From the NCBI GenBank assembly GCA_028015205.1, contig CM051521.1, positions 65,642,314-65,706,313 on the forward strand: DNA of 64,000 bases. The letters are read 5' to 3'. The first letter of the stretch is position 1; each line of letters begins with the position of its first letter. The stretch is from Mytilisepta virgata. Its lineage: Eukaryota; Mollusca; Bivalvia; Mytilida; Mytilidae. A model generated the notes under the pieces. The model saw only the letters and a list, made by a program, of their open reading frames with translations, was not told the origin of the DNA and did no database searches. This document shows positions 24,932 through 36,800 of this stretch, in pieces. The position numbers and the translations under genes were made by a program.

Positions 24932-25366
24932 CTATTTAAGCAATCTAATTAAAAACCGATCTCTCATCGCTCCCGTTTTCTGATATGTCGCGTGGGAGAT
25001 CTAACGAAACCCGCTTTGAGGTCACATGTAAGTGAACCGGAACTTATGAATTTATAAAGATATGCAAATAAGTTGACTTCCTATCAATAAGCCAATCAAA
25101 AAAGTTTTCCTTTAGATCTAATCGTTAAAGAAGATCCGAATGAATTCTGGGGACTGACGATTTCTTCGTTAATAAAATGAGTTACATCTCTTTACCACAC
25201 GATCAACTTCCAAGATCGCCGAAGCCGCAATTTCATTGGTCGAACAGGACACACCTACGAGGTCACTCACATGTGACCTCAAAGCGGGTTTCGTTAGATC
25301 TCCCACGCGACATATCAGAAAACGGAAGCGATGAGAGATCGGTTTTTAATTAGATTGCTATTTAAG
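24932..25366. mobile_element. 417 bp non-autonomous TIR element with 9 bp TSD (Mutator-like)
   Basis: The element is 24941-25357. Its 95 bp terminal inverted repeats begin CAATCTAATTAAAAACCGAT and differ at only two positions. Direct repeats CTATTTAAG at 24932-24940 and 25358-25366 are perfect 9 bp target duplications. Long TIRs with 9 bp TSDs are the hallmark of Mutator-like (MULE) elements. There is no coding capacity, so transposition would need a transposase encoded elsewhere. Confidence 0.85.
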
Positions 25367-25419
25367 TATAATAGTTATGTGATTGGCGGCAACACATTTT
25401 CATGTCTTCTTTATAAACG

Positions 25420-25607
25420 AAAGGCTAGGGTTGTCTGATGAGGATATCCTTGGTTCTTAAAACCTAAACCGATTGCCAATTTTCCTACCGAAGGTCGGTG
25501 GTTCTCTCCGGGTACTCCGGCTTCCTCCACCAATAAAAACTGGCCGCCGCGAAATGGCCAAAATGTGCTGAAAACGGCGTTAAACCCCAACTAAACAAAC
25601 AATAAAA
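25420..25607 (+). mobile_element. SINE fragment (second family, 'CTCCGGGTACTCCGGCTTCC' core)
   Basis: 'ggtggttctctccgggtact' through 'ctggccgccgcgaaatggcc' to 'gcgttaaaccccaactaaac' matches the reverse complement of the full SINE at 43048-43317. The tRNA head is absent or decayed. Confidence 0.75.
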
Positions 25608-26079
25608 CCTAAAACAAAACACTAAACACTGATTTTCTCGACTACCAATTGTGGTATTGGAATCATAAATTATAAATGATATATTATATTATATTTATTT
25701 ATTAATCCTCCTGTATTGCATGATCACAACATACATGCATTTACATAAAATCAAATAGTGTCAATGATGAGTTTAAAAGGCAGCAAATTTAGAGTCATTC
25801 ATCGAAGTTTTTGCACATTTTATAATAAAATGCTCCGCTGGGCGCAGCTAGATACGACCGCAGATGTCGAACCCTGAATAGTTGGGGCAATTATGAACAC
25901 AACATTCAAGCTTGATACAATACTGAATTTGGATTGTGAATAAATATTTGACACAGCATAGGTTTCTGACACAGAATGAATGTTGTCTAAGAACTTAAAA
26001 TTTTTTAATTTACCTATTCAAACCATATCAGTATTATTTGTTTTTATATATAAATCAGAAATAACCAATTTAAAATTGG

Positions 26080-26960
26080 GCACACATATCAATTTCTTGC
26101 TATTGCACAATACTGTGCAATTGAAGATTTCTTGCTATTGTGCAATACTGTACAATTGAAAATTTCTTGAAATATTTGACACATAATAGGTTTCTGACAC
26201 AGAATAACTGAAATCAAAGAACTTAGAATTGGTCATATGATTTCAATTTATATTCAATTTTTTGCTTCTTGTGCAATACAATATGCTTTGGAGAATTGAC
26301 CCACCCCCCCCAAAAAAAAAAATAAAATAATAATTTACCCCTTTTTTTAGCTTTTGTGCAATACACTATGAAGTTGCACATTGACCCCCCCCTCCCAAAA
26401 AAAAAAAAAAAAAACAATAAAATGTATTGTAACACCCCCCCCTTTTTTGCTAAAAAAAATTTGAAATTTTCTTTTTAATTTATGAAATATGAAATGAGAA
26501 AAAAATTGCCCCCTTCCCAATTTCTCATTTACCCCCCCCCCCCCCCCTAAATTTTGTTTTCAACCCCCCCTCTTTATACTTTGCAACCATAACAGCCCAT
26601 TTAAATACACCATAACATATTAAAATAGAAAATGACATCATAGTCATGGATGGCAAATTTTAAATATACATAATTTAAAAGCAGTTTAGATGAGATAAAC
26701 AAAAAAGCTTCATCAGCACATTTTATATTGTCAAATTTCCAATGGAATTTGTTAATAATAAAGTTTTGATAACAGGGCACACATATCAATTTCTTGCTAT
26801 TGCGCAATACTGTGTAATTGAAAATTTCTTCAAATATTTGACACATAATAGGTTTCTGACACAGAATAACTGAAATCAAAGAACTTAGAATTGGTCATAT
26901 GATTTGAATTTATATTCAATTTTTTGCTTCTTGTGCAATACAATATGCTGTGGAGAATTG

Positions 26961-26985
<25 letters not shown>
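26080..26985. repeat. ~700 bp duplicated block with poly-C tracts
   Basis: 'gcacacatatcaatttcttg' through 'gaacttagaattggtcatat' to a C-run occurs at 26080-26310 and again at 26778-26983. C-runs of 16 (26532-26547) and 23 bases (26961-26983) lie inside. The minus-strand frames here are low-complexity shadows. Confidence 0.75.
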
Positions 26986-26992
<7 letters not shown>

Positions 26993-27004
26993 TAATTTAC
27001 CCCT

Positions 27005-27550
27005 TTTTTAGCTTTAATTTTGGACCCCGATTTGGACCAACTTGAAAACTGGGCCCATAATAAAAAAACTAAGTACATGTTTAGATTCAGCATATCAAAG
27101 AACCCCAAGAATTCAATTTTTGTTAAAATCAAACAAAGTTTAATTTTGGACCCTTTGGACCTTAATGTAGACCGATTTGAAAACGGGACCAAAAATTAAG
27201 AATCTAAATGCATTGTTAGATTCGGCATATCAAAGAACCCCGATAGTTCAATTTTCGATGAAATCAAACAAATTTTAATTTTGGACCCCGATTTGGACCA
27301 ACTTGAAAACTGGGCCCATAATAAAAAAACTAAGTACATGTTTAGATTCAGCATATAAAAGAACCCAAAGAATTCAATTTTTGTTAAAATCAAACTAAGT
27401 TTAATTTTGGACCCTTTGGACCTTAATGTAGACCAATTTGAAAACGGGACCAAAAATTAAGAATCTAAATGCACGGTTAGATTCGGCATATCAAAGAACC
27501 CCAATAGGTCAATTTTCGATGAAATCAAACAAAGTTTAATTTTGGACCCT
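27005..27550. repeat. Higher-order tandem array, alternating ~135 bp A and B units
   Basis: Units beginning 'ttaattttggacc' occur at about 27005, 27141, 27277, 27400 and 27536. Units with 'ccgatttggaccaacttg' alternate with units with 'ctttggaccttaatgtagac', giving an A-B-A-B dimer of about 270 bp. Minus-strand frames sharing 'MVPFSNRSTLRSKGSKIKL' are read from this array. Confidence 0.8.
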
Positions 27551-28103
27551 TTTGGCCCCTAATTCCTAAACTGTTGGGACCAAACTCCAAAAATCAATCC
27601 CAACCTTCCTTTTGTGGTCATAAACCTTGTGTTTAAATTTCATAGATTTCTATTTACTTATACTAAAGTTATTGTGCAAAAACCAAGAAAAATGCTTATT
27701 TGGGCCCTTTTTTAGCCCCTAATTCCTAAACTGTTGGGACCAAAACTCCCAAAAACAATCCCAACCTTCCTTTTGTGGTCATAAACCTTGTGTTAAAATT
27801 TCATAGATTTCTATTTACTTACACTAAAGTTATTTTGCGAAAACCAAGAAAAATGCTTATTGGGCCCTTTTTTGGCCCCCAATTCTTTAACTGTTGGGAC
27901 CAAAACTTCCAAAATCAATCCCAACCTTCCTTTTGTGGTCATAAACCTTGTGTTTAAATTTCATAGATTTCTATTAACTTATACTAAAGTTATAGTGCGA
28001 AAACCAAATGTCTTCGGACGACGACGCTGACGACGGACGACGACGCAGACGACGCCAACGTCATACCAATATACGACCGCAAAAATTTTGCGGTCGTATA
28101 AAA
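27547..28103 (+). mobile_element. Family III element end: ~163 bp tandem units plus palindromic terminus
   Basis: Three units ('cccctaattcctaaactgtt', 'aatcccaaccttccttttgt', 'ggtcataaaccttgtgtt') are followed by a GACGACG-rich stretch (28015-28058) and then a perfect palindrome with 15 bp arms (TATACGACCGCAAAA / TTTTGCGGTCGTATA, 28070-28100), then AAA. The array at 27005-27550 may be part of the same element. Confidence 0.8.
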
Positions 28104-28293
28104 ATATGTGACACAGAGGATTCCAAACAGTTCAGATTCTGGTTCAGGTAAGTCAAAGAATGAACTGTTGTCCATGCCATCTAATGCGACGCTGAAACTG
28201 ATTGGGCAGGCCTTAATTAAGGTTAGGCATAATTCCGATAATAATTTATATTTGACACTAATACCACGCCATACAGGCGATTGTATTAACTAA

Positions 28294-29855
28294 TTTCGGT
28301 TCATTATGGTGTCACATAAGGTAATACAGGATGGCAAGCTATAGGTTAACTACAGTAACACAAGGCTTATATCCTCTTTAAAGGCTGATGTTTATTTTTA
28401 ATGAATGTTCAGTTCAGTTAACTTTTTTCAATTTTATTTTTGAATTCACTGTGTTCTGTTTTCTCATTTAAATTGCTGTTATCTGTTATCAGTATTTTAA
28501 ATTTACGGTTATCTGTTTTGAGCAAAACAAGGATTTCAATAGTCACATGATAGTAGTTAGTTATACGTCCTTCAGCAAAATAAAAAATTAATACCTGTTA
28601 ATGGACCCCTTTTTAAGAAGCCTCTTTGTCTACTCACCTTGCTTTAATTTAAAGAATTTCCACGATCAAAATACTATAATTTTTACATGTTAATGATTTA
28701 TATTTTCAATTTCATTGATGGCCCTGCCAATTAAGTCAATATGAGTTCTGTATTGTGCATACCACTTAACTTTTTTTTTTCACCAAAGAAATTCTTAGTC
28801 TGAGAAATACTCAAGAAGTTTGTGCAGGTTCCCAACCATATCTATAATACTAAATTTACGAATTAGCCGAATAGGCGGCAAAACGCGTGGTTCAAAATAA
28901 ACGATGTATGGTTCAGATTATAAAGGTTATTATCGGATTTGACAATCTGCATTTATAAATTTCAATTGCAGTTTTGTTTATGTGCAAATGGAATTTGTAT
29001 GCACTTTTCGTATATGAATTCTCCCAACATATCCCTTAGAAGGTTCTCGAATGCATCATTTTAACACATTGATTTAAATAAACAAGTATGCACATATTTT
29101 AAATGTATTTCTGTTTGAAATTACGGAAGAAGAATAAAACTAATTAAAAACATTCTCCTTCGAATGGGATGTTTCCGCTTCATGTATTCAGGATTGTTTT
29201 TCTACAATAACGCAATTTCTCCTAACTGTAAAGGCCATGAACTTTCAAGATTATATGAAGAAGTAAGGTAAAGTTCAGAGGAATTCCTAACTTAGTTGTT
29301 TTTTTTGGATTGCTCGGATGTTTACATTGCACAAAGTGATTAAACCAACAATTATCTATTTTTACATTATTTGTCATATGACCTGTCTAAATATATCTCT
29401 ACCATACAATTCCCTGTAAGCCCTAGATAAAACTATTTTTAACAAATGGTCATCTTTATCATTAATGACGAAATTTATCTCGGACATCTTTGATAAATAT
29501 AAACGTGGACAGCATACGCATCCACACACTAAAATGCTTTTATCGTCTGATTATTGGATATATTTGTGAAATTAAGCATCGCATGCCCTGCCCATGATGA
29601 CAATGGAACAATTGGAACAATTATTTTCCAAACATATGCTCTACCTAACTCATGGCATCTTTTGAAAAATTCATCCGTCACTAAGGAAATGGTTACATCT
29701 ACAATTTCATTTTCATATTTATTCTGAAGGAAAAATGTAATGCATTATGAAATGTGTATTTAATGAAAGCTTTTCATCAAGTTCCAGTTCAGAATTAATT
29801 GTAACAATAAAAATATTGACAATTTATGTGGTTGTGTTTTCGTCATAGATTTTGA
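28294..29855. other. No recognised feature
   Basis: AT-rich sequence in which I find no exon, RNA gene or named repeat. The segment 28108-28293 just before it is an open frame with no recognisable domain. Confidence 0.45.
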
Positions 29856-29859
29856 CTTT

Positions 29860-30015
29860 GATGGAACCTTAAGGTCCATTTTGGTAATTCTACGTGGCAT
29901 ACAGTCTACTTCATCAGTGGATACATCTTCGGTAGTAACGAACAGCCATATGACAATTGGGTCACGTTGACCTACATTTCACGCTTCATTGACTTTGGTT
30001 AAAGTTTGCATTAAC
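29860..30015 (-). repeat. Family II-like body, minus orientation
   Basis: 'cttcatcagtggatacatct' and 'caattgggtcacgttgacct' match the phrases of the minus-strand family II copy at 31308-31990 ('atcagtggatgtgcc', 'gggtcattatgacctacatt'). It lies downstream of the VPS9D1-like stop codon and could be in its 3' untranslated or flanking region. Confidence 0.55.
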
Positions 30016-30784
30016 ATCCATTTCTGGAATACTACAGCATATATAGACATGAAACTATCAGTTGATACCACCTACTTGACAGGAAAGTTTATGGAAAGCC
30101 TGCTACAACATCCATATTGAGTCACTGTTCCATGGATGACATGGCCGCAACAACTTTTTATAGTCAACATGGCCACCACAAAAAAAAATGCTTATTTTCC
30201 CGCGCTCGCGCGGGTTCAATGTCTTGTTTTAAATGAAAAATCGAGATGATAGAGTTTAATTCTTAAAACTAAAAGCACTAAAATGAGCACATTTTGACTG
30301 CTATTTTCAGTGGTGATGACAATGTTTAATTTAGCTGCTATCTAAATTATGTACGATTTAACCAATGTTTGTAGTTCTAGCAAGCAGTCATTTGGTTGGT
30401 AATCAAACTGTAATGTTTTATACAGGGATAGTGTCAGGATACATAGGGGAGGTTTGGGTACCCATAAAACCGGTTTAATTCCACCTCTGTTAACTCTCTG
30501 TACAAGTCAGACTATACTGACCCTCTGTTGTGTTTTTTACATAACTGTTGTACATCCATAGATTTGATGTGTCTGTGCTGAGTCGAATGTAGTTGCCAAA
30601 TAGGATATGGTTATTTTAAATTTACTGTATAATGTTAAACTAATTACAACTTTTCATCAATAAAGGAGCAACAACCATACCATAATATTGGAAATCAACA
30701 AACTAAAAAGTCAATATATATTGCACTTAAGTCTTAAAAATATATTTATGGAGCTATTATATACAACAGATGTCTGAACAATAT

Positions 30785-30869
30785 CTACATAGCCATTCCC
30801 TGTGACACCAAATAGCCAACTGCAGTCTGTATGGAGGTCAAACAATAACCTTCTTCACCCATTATATAC
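30785..30869 (-). CDS. VPS9D1: VPS9D1-like, last coding exon with stop
   Basis: Acceptor 'ttttcag' ends at 30870. The exon encodes '[20 protein letters not shown]' and seven more residues, then TAG at 30787-30785. 'GEEGYCLT' carries the VPS9 tyrosine and threonine that contact Rab5 in Rabex-5-type enzymes. I found no canonical AATAAA close downstream; a CATAAA variant lies near 30745. Confidence 0.93.
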
Positions 30870-33800
30870 CTGAAAACAAATATATCATTTTACAATAATT
30901 GTATATTATCATTATAGTGTTACTTGAGTATCTCTGAGGCAATGTTTCACCTATTGTACTTCCTTGGACATTATTTTTCTAGCAGATAAAATTTTACCAA
31001 ATGGAAAAGTTGTAAAAATTGCATTATATTTATCAAGCCATTAAATTTTTATACCACCGCAAATATTTACTTTGTATTATGGTATGAGCCTGTCGGCAGT
31101 GGCAGTGTTGCCATCCATGCACAGTTAGGTTTTTGCTGTATAAATTTTGTTCTATTGAACATATCCTTCAATGGTCCGACATAAGAGATACAGGCTGGTA
31201 TTGATTATGGGAAATCGGGTCCCTCCCGTTTTTTCTCTGGGGTCATTAAGGGTTTTTTGATAATTTTAGTGTAACTTTTAAAATTCTTATCCGATTTTTA
31301 TGTTGTTTTTTATGCCCCACCCATGAATTTGGATGGGCATATGGAATTATCCTTGTCCGTCTGTACATCCGAACTATGTGGTTAAGTTTTGCGTTTAGGT
31401 TCATTTCTTTGGAACTAAGCAATGTATCAATGAAACTTTATCAGTGGATGTGCCTTGATTAGTACTGAGCAGTCATACAATAATTGGGTCATTATGACCT
31501 ACATTTTATGCTTGAGCGACTCTGGTTAAGTTTTGCGTTTAGGTTCATTTCTTTGGAACTAATCATAGTGCATCAATGAAACAACATCAGTGGATGTGCC
31601 TTGGGTAGTACTGAGCGGTCATACTAGAATTAGGTCATGATGACCTATAATTTACACTTGAGTGACTCTGGTTAAGTTTTGCGTTAAGGTTCATTCTGGA
31701 TTTTAGGGCAGGGCATCGGAGTATAATACAGACACAATTTCTAGTTTTTTCATCTGAGTTTAATTCCTCTTTATGAGTGCTTTCAAATGTAGGTCATAGT
31801 GACTTAAATGTTATTGGGCTGTATTGTACTATATATAATATGACTGTAATTGTGAAATATAATTATTACATGATGATAGGCTCTTTAATAATACACCTTA
31901 AAGTAAAAATTTAATCAAAGTCACTAAAATTTAGGTCATGGTGACTCAAATATTGCTGAGTTGTGATGTACTATACAAAATGATTGTAGTAGTGAAATAT
32001 GATCAATATATTTCCATAGGTTCTTTAATAAACAGCTGCGCCATGAGCATATGATATGCCCGTCGTCCAGAAAATTAAATTTCACCAATTGACATATACA
32101 CTCTTTGATTCTGTTTCTTATTTTTGATGAACAAGTCATATCCCACTCTGGAACAGAAAATCAAAATTTACCAAAAAGTATAAAGATCTTTAGACTATCA
32201 CAATACTATCACTGTGTACAGTTTGACAAATTGGACAATGCGTTCTTAAGATACAGCGTCACATGTGAAAAATTCCCCCCTTTTTAATGAACAAAGTTCC
32301 ATAACTCCAAAGTTTGGGCGAATTAAATTCCATAACCGTCAAAATTGTGAAAAATTGACAGTTTTCAAAGATTTTTCAACAAATAAAAATCCACAACTCC
32401 CAAATGTCATATCAGAAATTTATAAAGAACCAAAAGGAGCTAACGTCAATATATATAAACAAGTCACCAAATTTTCATGAAAATTGCTCATAACATATTT
32501 GAGTTATTGTCTGAAAACTGGAAAATCCCCCCCCCCCCCCCCCCATAACTCCAAAACGTAAAATTGGAAATTTTTAAAAATCAAAAGGGAAATTGTGTTA
32601 ATAGATACAAACAATTCACTTAAGTTTCATGAAAATTGCTTTGAGTTATAGTCTGAAAACTGGAAACCCCCACCGACCCCCCCCTTTTTTAGCTAACCTG
32701 GCCCAAGGGGCAATGTAAGCTATTGCTATCACTTGGCATCTGTTGACACAGGTCAATTTTATTGACGGAGTCATTATAACGCACGCGAGGTCAGTTTCTT
32801 GTCCAGTTGGAGTCATTATAATGCACTTGAGGTCATTTTCTTGTCCAGATGGAGTCCTTATTACGCGAGGTCATTTCTGTTCAAGTAGGTGTTTTCGGAG
32901 TAATTTGCCAATTTTAATGTTTTGTCAACAACCAATCAAATTCCTAGATTCTGATTAGAGGTATAATATCATGGTTATATTTCAATAGGTTTCCTAAGAA
33001 ATGTGGTAACATATTAAGAGGATATGTTCAATAGAACAAAAGTAAGTGAGCAGAAACCTAACTGTGAAAAAAGTACCTCAATAAAAAAAATCACAATTTT
33101 TATACGATGGTCCTACTGATCCATATTACTCAAGTATAGCTCAAGTATAGGTCAGTTTTTATTTATCCTTCATGTATATACTGCTCAAGTCTATTTACCC
33201 TTCATGTATAAATTCTTCAATTATATGACATTCTGACAGGATCTGTGGCTGTCCTGTTTTTATTATTACATAGCACAGGATAGGTAACAAATCATCTGCT
33301 CCTCTGTAATATAAGATACAGGATTAATTGTCATCACTTACATTCATTTTGTATGTACACGTTACTAGATATTTAATGTTGTATATCACAAAACAAGAGC
33401 CAGAATTTGATGGAAGTGAGTATAGCGAATGAACTTTGAATTATGTCTAGATGATATATGTATTTTAGATTAAACTCAGCACTCACCTATGACATGTAGT
33501 CCAAAAATAAGTTATCAACATTAGTATATACCTATTATTATGATGTCTCTTGGTAATTTGCACATGTTATTTAATATAATAAGTAAATATATGAGAAAAA
33601 ATTCCTTACCAGTTTTAAATTAAAAAAAAAATTCTTGCATTTATTATTGCTGACTTTGTTAGAATACAATATTCAGAGATTAATCAATGCAGTAAATGTA
33701 CTTTTTAGCTCACTTGGCCAAAGGCTATGTGAGCTTTTGTCACCACTTGGCATCTGTGGTACGTCTGTCCGTCCATCAGTCTGTTAACTTTTCACATTTT

Positions 33801-36800
33801 AATCTTCTCCTCTGAATTAAACCACTGGGCCAAACACTTAAACTTGGCAGGAAGCATATATATAAGGTCCTTTATAAAGTTGGCTGAGTTTTCAAAAATC
33901 TTCCCCTCTGAAACTGCTTGGCCAAATGGAAAACTTGACAGAAAGGATATATGGAAGGTCCTTTATAAAATTCCTTATTTCTTGGCTGATATACAAAAAT
34001 CTTCTCCACTGAAATGCTTGGCCAAATGGAACAAAACTGACAAGAAGCATCTATGGTAGGTTCTTTACAAAGCTTCCTCAATACGTCCCGATCGGGCAAC
34101 AAACATGGCTGTCATGGGCAATTCTTGTTTCTCTTTGGTTGATTGAAAAAAAAATTATTTTCTCTGGAACTGCTTAACCAAAACTGTCACAGTCAAACTT
34201 GACAGGAAGCATCTAAGGAAAGTCTTTTACGAAATGAATTTTTTTCATCCTGATTGGATGACAAGCATGGCTGCCATGGACAATTCTTGTTTATGATTGG
34301 CTGATATAAAGAAATCTTCTTCTCTTAAACCCACACGGTTTAAGAAAAGTTTTCTTCCAAATGGAATGAAACTTGACATGAAGCATCTGTGGGAGGTTCT
34401 TTACAAAGTTTCCTCATTCTGTCCAGACCAGGCGACAAACATGGCTGGCATGGAAAATTCTTGTTTCTGATTGGCTGATATATAAAAATCTTCTCCACTG
34501 AAATCACTTGGCAAAATGGAACGAAACTTGACAAGAAGCATCTATGGGAGGTTCTATACAATGTTTCCTCGATAATTCACGATCGGGCAACAAACATGGC
34601 TGTCATAAGCAATTCTTGTTTCTCACTGATTGAACAATTTTTTTTTTCTCTGGAACTGCTTGGCCAAAACTGTCAGCCAAACTTGACAGGAAGCATCTAT
34701 TAAAAGTCTTTTATGAAACAAATTTTTTTCATCCTAATTGGACGACAAGCATGGCATGGCTGCCATGAGCAATTCTTGTTTCTGATTGGCTGATATAAAG
34801 AAATCTTCTCTTAAACCGTGTGGCCAAATGGAACGAAACTTGACAGGAAGCATCTGTGGGAGGTTCTTTACAAAGTTTCCTCATTTTGTCCAGATCAGGT
34901 GACAAACATGGCTGGCATGGGCAATTCTTGTTTCTGATTGGTTGATTTAAAAAAGAACTGCTGAATTAAATGAAAACAAACCTGCAATAAACCTTAAGAG
35001 GCAATGACCAAATGTTGTTGCTTTGGTGAAAATCTGTGGTTCAAAATGGCCACCAGCACCAGACTTAGTTTAACTTACGACCACATGGTAAATACATACA
35101 ATAATATTCTTCTAGAGAACTGCTGAATGGATTGAAACCAAACATTGCATGATTGTTCCTTATGAGGTGCTGACCAAGTGTTGTTACCGATCTATCATCC
35201 AACATGGCTGCCAACAGAGGACTTAGTTTAACATAGGATCATATGTAAATTCGTAACAAAAATCTAGAGAGCCTAGAAAAAATCTAGAAGATATAATGGA
35301 TTTCTTCAAGGCTGTAAATGAAGAACACCAATACATAACATTTACTTTTGATATTGCAGACGATAAGTCTATAATTTGATACTATGTTGAAGAAAGGCTC
35401 AAGGTTTGAAAAAGATAGGATTCTCAATACTGAAACTTTCATAAAACCTACAGAAACATTTATGTACCTACATAGACAAAGTTGTCACTTGATGTCAACA
35501 TTCAAAGCATTTATTAAAGGTGAACTAATTTGCTCCAAAATAACGTCAGATCCAGCAAAGTATGCAAATCTGATAAATAAATTTAAAGACAGACTTCTGA
35601 ATAGAGGTTACACAAATGCTGAAAGAAACAGCATTTTTACAGAATAGGCAAAATTCCATGCAGTACTGTAGTCTATTAAACAAGAGGCTCTCAAGAGCCT
35701 GAATCGCTCACCAGTAAGTTTTTGGGTAAATCTTGCATCAATGATTATTTTTGCTATTTAATGTATACTGTTGCATTTTTTCCCTAATATTGAATTGTAC
35801 AGCTAAAATATAGAATCCTGAACCCAAATATATATGGTTGCTAGGGACTTTTACATCGGTTGCTATGGAGTTTTTCAATGGCCTTGACTCTTGACCTCCA
35901 TTTTGACTTTAGCAGGTAAATTTTAGGGTCGTGAACCCAAATATATCTTGTTGCTAGGAACATTTTCATAGGTTGCTATGGATATTTTTAATGACCTTGA
36001 CCCTCCATTTTACTTGTACAGCTACCATTTAATTTATTTCAACTTTGCTCTAAACATGTGGGACAATATGCCAGACCATTATTTTTACTGATAATACTGT
36101 TTACATGTACATTATCTTTCAAAAACTCCTATAAGGGGTCAATTGACAATTTTGGTCATGTTGACTTATTTGTAGATCTTAATTTGCTGAACATTTTTGC
36201 TGCTTACAGTTTGTCTTTATCTATAATAATATTCAAGTTAATAGCTTGAAACTGCAAAATGTCCTTAAAATTACCAAATCAGGGGCAAAAACCTGAAAAT
36301 GAGTTGACCAATTCATCTGAAAATTTCATGGCAGATAGATCTTGACCTGATAAACATTTTACCCTCTGTTAATCTTTACTGTTTGAGAAATAAGCCAAAA
36401 ACTGCATTTTACCCCTATGTTCTATTTTTAGCAATGGCAGCCATGTTTGTTGATGGATCAAATCCCCGGATTTAATTTTTAAACTAGATACCATAAGGAA
36501 TATTCAGATAAACTTTGAAAGTGTTTGGCTTAGTAGTTTCAGATGAGAATATTTTTTAAATAGTTTACGACGAAGGACAACAGACAATGGATGATGAAAG
36601 ACGACGGAGACCAAGTGATGGCATAACTAAAAAAAGACATAGGAAAAAACTCCTACTATTTTAGTGACAAAATATCACACTTCAGTGAGACACTTGAACA
36701 GGATTAATTAAAAAATGTTGGCATATTATTTGCCAAGACATATACACATCCAATTTACTTACTAGACCACCAGTAATAGGGGTATAAAAGAAATAAAAAC

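Noticed and set aside
26830..27453. Two minus frames with almost the same start ('MVPFSN(R/W)STLRSKGSK')
   Set aside because: They are successive units of the 270 bp higher-order array, not paralogous genes.
28108..28293. 61-codon plus frame with a GT-like donor ('ggtaagtc') inside
   Set aside because: No recognisable domain and no matching partner exon; it follows a repeat terminus directly.
28555..28575. Second copy of the 48 bp mini-element
   Set aside because: Only one half (about 16 bp) matches and no inverted partner or duplication is present; a chance match is possible.
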